Shown here: positions 25,613 to 28,304 of the stretch, piece by piece | Numbering within the stretch: the stretch's first letter is position 1 | Layout: each line of letters begins with the position of its first letter | From: CAZPRY01 sp964589175 | GTDB taxonomy: Bacteria; Fidelibacterota; UBA2242 | Assembly (NCBI GenBank): GCA_964589175.1 | Contig: CAZPRY010000047.1 | Span: 1 to 28,304 of the forward strand | Reading direction: 5' to 3' | Length of the DNA: 28,304 nt | Made by a program: the position numbers and the translations under genes | Notes under the pieces: generated by a model | The model's database searches: none | What the model was told of the DNA's origin: nothing | The model's input: the letters and a program-made list of their open reading frames with translations, nothing else

Positions 25613-25881
25613 TAGATTTTCAAAATATTTCAAATATTTTATATATCTTGAGGAGAAATACAAGATAATGTCCCTCCCGTTTCTCCATATCTGCTTTCCG
25701 GACCGGTTCTTATTATTTTTTCCGGTCTAGATAACCCAAATTGGCTTATATGAACCAAGTCTTCCCATATCCCACCCCGTTTCCGCTCTTTCCACCCTAC
25801 CTCCCACAATTTTAGTTGCTATTTTTGGGTAGACACATAGAAGAGAGTAAATTCGGTTGTTTACCAGAAGCAGGGCAATTT
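25613..25881. other. AT-rich intergenic region
   Basis: No gene seen. It holds A/T tracts upstream of the lacI promoter, with AAATATTT present twice at about 25622-25640, and an imperfect CCGGACCGG / CCGGTC cluster around 25696-25730. TTTTTGGGTAGACACA at about 25820-25836 resembles the end regions of some IS3-family elements and could be the left border of the degraded transposon, but I could not find its partner. Confidence 0.4.
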
Positions 25882-26285
25882 ATGACAGATCGCCCATACT
25901 ATAGTTCGGAATTAGAGAGACAGGCGGTTGATTTGTATACAATTGATAAAGGTTCTATGGACTCATAGCGCATGAATTGGAAATTCCCCATAGTACATTT
26001 TCACGTTGGAGTACCCAGTTGCACAGGAATCCTGAATCCGCATTTTCTGGTCATGGCAATATTCCAAGGGATCTGGACAGCATTAAGTAATTGGAAAAAG
26101 AGTTGGAGGGCACTCGTCGAGAGCGTGACATTTGAAAAAAAAGCCTTGTCCATTTCCTCAAGGGAACCGAAGATAGATTCAGGTTTATAGATCGCTATCG
26201 CTCCGAATATTCGGTTCAGGAAATTGCTCATGTGCTGGCGGATACCGGGCGATTCTTCAAGGGGCAGGATCTTATCGAACCCTAA
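25882..26285 (+). pseudogene. Decayed IS3-family transposase (OrfA/OrfB start)
   Basis: Reading from ATG 25882 gives RPYYSSELERQAVDLYTIDK, the start of an IS3-type OrfA helix-turn-helix, ended by a stop at 25966-25968. A frameshift then leads into the frame starting 25968, which gives AHELEIPHSTFSRW, NPESAFSGHGN, a stop, LEKELEGTRRERDI, a stop, and RFRFIDRYRSEYSVQEIAHV, the expected order of OrfA C-terminus (leucine-zipper region) followed by OrfB N-terminus. It ends at a stop at 26283-26285, without the DDE catalytic domain. With one frameshift, two internal stops and a 3' truncation it cannot be active. A 72-codon ATG frame at 25972-26190 is just another frame of this relic. Confidence 0.82.
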
Positions 26286-26674
26286 CAACTCTCTGCAAAA
26301 GGTCCTGCCCTCTTTCCTCACACGATGTCTATCAACCGATCATGGCATTGCTTTTTAAAAACAACCATGGAGAGTACTTCATCTCCGAGCACCGTCGCCA
26401 GAGTTTAGAACCCTGACAACGTAAATCTGCACAGTAACGATTCTTTGAGATTCTTCGAAATTGGTTGCTTCCTGACATCAAACCAATAGTGAAAAGCAAC
26501 AGGCCGGTAAACTAGTTACACTCCTGTTCCGAAATCTTACACCCTCCTTACACCCTAATTGCACCCAAATCTGATAAAATCTAGCAAAATTTGAAATATG
26601 GAAAGCATAGACATCCGCCGTTATTACTCACATAACTTCTTGATTATCAGGTGCTTTCGAGGGGAGTTGCGTTG
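26286..26674. other. Non-coding region after the IS relic
   Basis: No supportable gene. All frames are broken by stops. It contains the 11-bp tandem repeat noted separately. It may be the remains of the mobile element or an integration-site flank. Confidence 0.5.
26536..26568. repeat. Three 11-bp tandem repeats
   Basis: CTTACACCCTC, CTTACACCCTA and ATTGCACCCAA follow each other without gaps. The first two share 10 identical bases and the third is diverged. An 11-bp period places the units on one face of the DNA helix, as in protein-binding iterons or integrase arm sites. Function is unknown. Confidence 0.6.
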
Positions 26675-26743
26675 TACCCCGAACAGGACTCCTCCGTGGG
26701 AGTTCCGCCGGAAGAACCTGTAACCCTCTGCTTAGAAGGCAAG
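26675..26743 (-). pseudogene. 3' fragment of tRNA-Arg(UCU), split T-loop
   Basis: Minus-strand reading gives the anticodon stem-loop with loop CTTCTAA (anticodon TCT at 26734-26736) and 3' stem GCAGA, a 5-nt variable loop GGGTT, and a T-arm with stem ACAGG/CCTGT whose loop TTC+GAGT is canonical once a 22-bp insert (26692-26713) is removed. The acceptor strand TCGGGGT and discriminator A follow at 26682-26675. There is no D-arm or 5' acceptor strand upstream, so this is not a functional tRNA. 3' tRNA pieces of this kind typically mark the attachment site of elements that integrate into tRNA genes. Confidence 0.75.
26688..26713. repeat. Two small inverted repeats inside the tRNA relic
   Basis: ACTCC (26688-26692) pairs with GGAGT (26699-26703) around a 6-base loop, and TTCCG (26703-26707) pairs with CGGAA (26709-26713). 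The second and most of the first lie in the 22-bp segment that interrupts the T-loop. This has the look of a small palindromic insertion element, but one copy cannot prove it. Confidence 0.55.
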
Positions 26744-26841
26744 TAAAGAAGTTTGAATCAACAATAATATTTATTTGAAATTCGAATAATATTCTGATAT
26801 TTATGGAGTGTTTAATTAATAACTCAAAATAAGTTTGGAAT

Positions 26842-27924
26842 ATGCAAAAATCCCATAGTGAATCATTTCGAACGCATTATCTTTTTTTGGGCCTTTATCT
26901 GGATTTAAAAAGTGGCTATGAAAGTCGCAAAAAAAATGCGGTCAAAAAACAAAAGCGATATCGCGATCATTACTTGGCATTTGAAAATTTGACCGATTTC
27001 ATTAAGGAAAAAATCAGCATCGAGAAAAAGGAAAAGTCAATTAATGTTTCAATGCGACAATTTGAGAATTCTTTCGATTCATTTTGTAATAACTTTAAAC
27101 ATTTGTTGAAAGGTCAATCTACTGAATCTGATATAAAATTTCCGGATTACTTTCTAAATTGTTATCACGAGTCAAACATTCGAAAGTCAGATTATATTAA
27201 AAAGTTTGAAAAAATGATTGTTGATCATCCCAATCCATTCACTGATGTAAATTTTGTTGAATTCGTTCAATTATTGAGAATCAATTATGAATTGACTGGT
27301 AATGAAAAATTGAAGAATTATTTAATGCAACAAATGAAAGGGATGTTGTTTCCCAAGAGCAATATTAGGAAACCCAGGAAAACACAGAAATCAAATGATC
27401 AGACGGATGATTATTTTACGTTACGGTGGCCGAAAGAAACCATTTTCAATGATCAGGCGGCCTTCATATGGACGCTAAAGTATATAGAAAAACACAAAGA
27501 CCAGAATCCTACAGTAGATACTCTTATGTATGAATATAGCGAAGAAATGTCTACAAATGAGGAAGAGAGATCATATTACGAATCATTTTATAGTGTTTTC
27601 CGGCGTGAAATTTATCCGGTATATCATTGGTTTGTAAAGATTTATTTTGGTGACACAATACCGAAAAGTTTCCCTGATATTCTCAAATGGAATCAAATTT
27701 TGTTATGGACATTTAATAAGCTAATATCCGAGCTTGTATTCATACTGGGTAACTATGTTGGAGATGAAGAACGGGTAAATCCAGAAATTGTCAATAAATA
27801 TGGTTTAAACAACCCAAAAGGATTAAAAATTGATGATCCTGGATCCTGGAGTTTACTCAATGTGATTCCTCGCTTAAAGTTTAATAATAAATCCAAACCA
27901 TTTTATACGAATATCCAGAAATAA
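26842..27924 (+). CDS. Hypothetical protein, AT-rich accessory gene
   Basis: A 360-aa protein that I do not recognise. It is rich in Lys, Asn, Phe and Tyr. The N-terminal 70 residues are strongly basic (SRKKNAVKKQKRYRDHY and IKEKISIEKKEK) and probably helical. Residues about 170-195 form a Lys/Ser/Asp-rich linker, and the C-terminal part has aromatic helices (FYSVFRREIYPVYHWFVKIY). No signal peptide, no membrane segment and no known catalytic motif are seen. The ATG has no clear Shine-Dalgarno. Base composition is much more AT-rich than the operon, suggesting transfer, and it lies between a tRNA relic and an excisionase-like gene, so it is probably element cargo. Whether it is expressed cannot be told. 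Confidence 0.75.
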   Translation: MQKSHSESFRTHYLFLGLYLDLKSGYESRKKNAVKKQKRYRDHYLAFENLTDFIKEKISIEKKEKSINVSMRQFENSFDSFCNNFKHLLKGQSTESDIKFPDYFLNCYHESNIRKSDYIKKFEKMIVDHPNPFTDVNFVEFVQLLRINYELTGNEKLKNYLMQQMKGMLFPKSNIRKPRKTQKSNDQTDDYFTLRWPKETIFNDQAAFIWTLKYIEKHKDQNPTVDTLMYEYSEEMSTNEEERSYYESFYSVFRREIYPVYHWFVKIYFGDTIPKSFPDILKWNQILLWTFNKLISELVFILGNYVGDEERVNPEIVNKYGLNNPKGLKIDDPGSWSLLNVIPRLKFNNKSKPFYTNIQK

Positions 27925-27951
27925 TTCAGATTGATATAGATTTAGATACTT

Positions 27952-27968
27952 TAACCCAATGCGGGTTA
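27952..27968. repeat. Small inverted repeat before the HTH gene
   Basis: TAACCC (27952-27957) and GGGTTA (27963-27968) form a 6-bp stem with a 5-base loop, 28 nt after the stop of the 360-aa gene and 42 nt before the ATG of the small HTH gene. It could be an operator for that HTH protein or a weak hairpin; no U-run follows directly. Confidence 0.4.
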
Positions 27969-28010
27969 TATGGTCTGATTTTGTATTTTTCCATCGATAC
28001 ATTTTGATTG

Positions 28011-28259
28011 ATGGATGACATACAAGAATGGAAAAAACTAAATGAGATTTTAGGAGATATTATTTCTGGAATCAACAAGATACAAAAAGAAATCCAACTG
28101 TGTGCCTCTCCTTGGATGGATATATTTGAGGCGTCAAAATATTTAAAATTATCGGTATCTACTCTACACAAACTAACTGCAAAAGGAAAAATCCCATTAA
28201 AACGTGTCGGAGACGGCTCAAAATCAAAATTACTATTCAGCAAGAAGCAGCTAGTGTAA
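28011..28259 (+). CDS. Excisionase-like helix-turn-helix protein
   Basis: An 82-aa protein starting at ATG 28011; the TTG codon just before it is a less likely start. Residues 1-30 form an amphipathic, probably coiled-coil helix (WKKLNEILGDI, INKIQKEI). Residues about 35-80 are a MerR/excisionase-type winged helix-turn-helix (FEASKYLKLSVSTLHKLTAK, then GKIPLKRVGDGSK and LLFSKKQLV), the type found in small DNA-binding proteins of FCB integrative elements. It may direct excision or control nearby genes. It shares the AT-rich composition of the preceding gene, and an inverted repeat sits upstream. No integrase is visible in the 45 nt that remain after it. Confidence 0.82.
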   Translation: MDDIQEWKKLNEILGDIISGINKIQKEIQLCASPWMDIFEASKYLKLSVSTLHKLTAKGKIPLKRVGDGSKSKLLFSKKQLV

Positions 28260-28304
28260 TGTCATTCATGATATGACGGGTATAGTCGTTTCAGTTTAAT
28301 TCTT

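Noticed and set aside
25972..26190. 72-codon plus-strand open frame
   Set aside because: It is an out-of-frame reading of the decayed IS3 transposase; the homologous frame is a different one.
25613..26841. CRISPR array or riboswitch in the AT-rich region
   Set aside because: No spaced identical repeats of CRISPR size and no recognisable aptamer fold; only the 11-bp repeats and tRNA relic are supported.
27926..28243. 105-codon minus-strand open frame
   Set aside because: It overlaps the well-supported HTH gene on the other strand and has no recognisable features.

Overview
The window comes from a Gram-negative bacterium of the FCB superphylum (Bacteroidota/Calditrichota/KSB1-like). The evidence is a TonB-dependent receptor with a carboxypeptidase-regulatory-like N-terminus, a PorV/PorQ-family outer-membrane protein, and several secreted proteins ending in type IX secretion (T9SS)-like sorting domains. 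Several genes have clear Shine-Dalgarno sequences, no SusD is present, and control is by a LacI-family repressor. That mix fits Calditrichota/KSB1-type lineages better than classical Bacteroidales, but the taxonomy is an inference.

Positions 95-25534, all on the minus strand, form one tightly packed carbohydrate-utilisation unit, here listed in transcription order. (1) A LacI repressor. (2) A secreted CBM9-like/PKD/T9SS protein with a large internal duplication. (3) A TonB receptor. (4) A 1096-aa secreted T9SS-like protein. (5) A PorV/PorQ-like barrel. (6) A GH94 phosphorylase. (7) A lipoprotein resembling the cyclisation (GH189-like/Glycoamylase) domain of cyclic beta-1,2-glucan synthase. 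(8) A T9SS-exported GH144-like endo-beta-1,2-glucanase. (9-11) An ABC sugar importer: binding protein and two permeases, with no ATPase. (12) A 1048-aa discoidin/six-hairpin glycosidase. (13) A GH1 beta-glucosidase. Gaps are short and several genes overlap by 1-11 nt. Two copies of the palindrome TGTAAACGTTTACA, one just downstream of a consensus promoter for lacI and one just before the second gene, suggest that the repressor controls itself and the whole unit.

The enzyme set points to beta-1,2-glucan (sophoro-oligosaccharide or cyclic glucan) as substrate. The inferred flow is surface binding and endo-cleavage (CBM9 protein, GH144), TonB uptake, periplasmic trimming (GH189-like lipoprotein, six-hairpin protein), ABC import, then cytoplasmic phosphorolysis (GH94) and hydrolysis (GH1). 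The receptor/secreted protein/PorV trio stands where SusC/SusD would in a classical PUL.

Positions 25613-28304 are different: AT-rich, plus-strand and accessory in character. They hold a decayed IS3-family transposase, three 11-bp tandem repeats, a 3' fragment of a tRNA-Arg gene (minus strand) whose T-loop is split by a 22-bp palindromic insert, an unrecognised 360-aa ORF, and a small excisionase-like helix-turn-helix protein. This looks like the edge of an integrated mobile element next to the operon.
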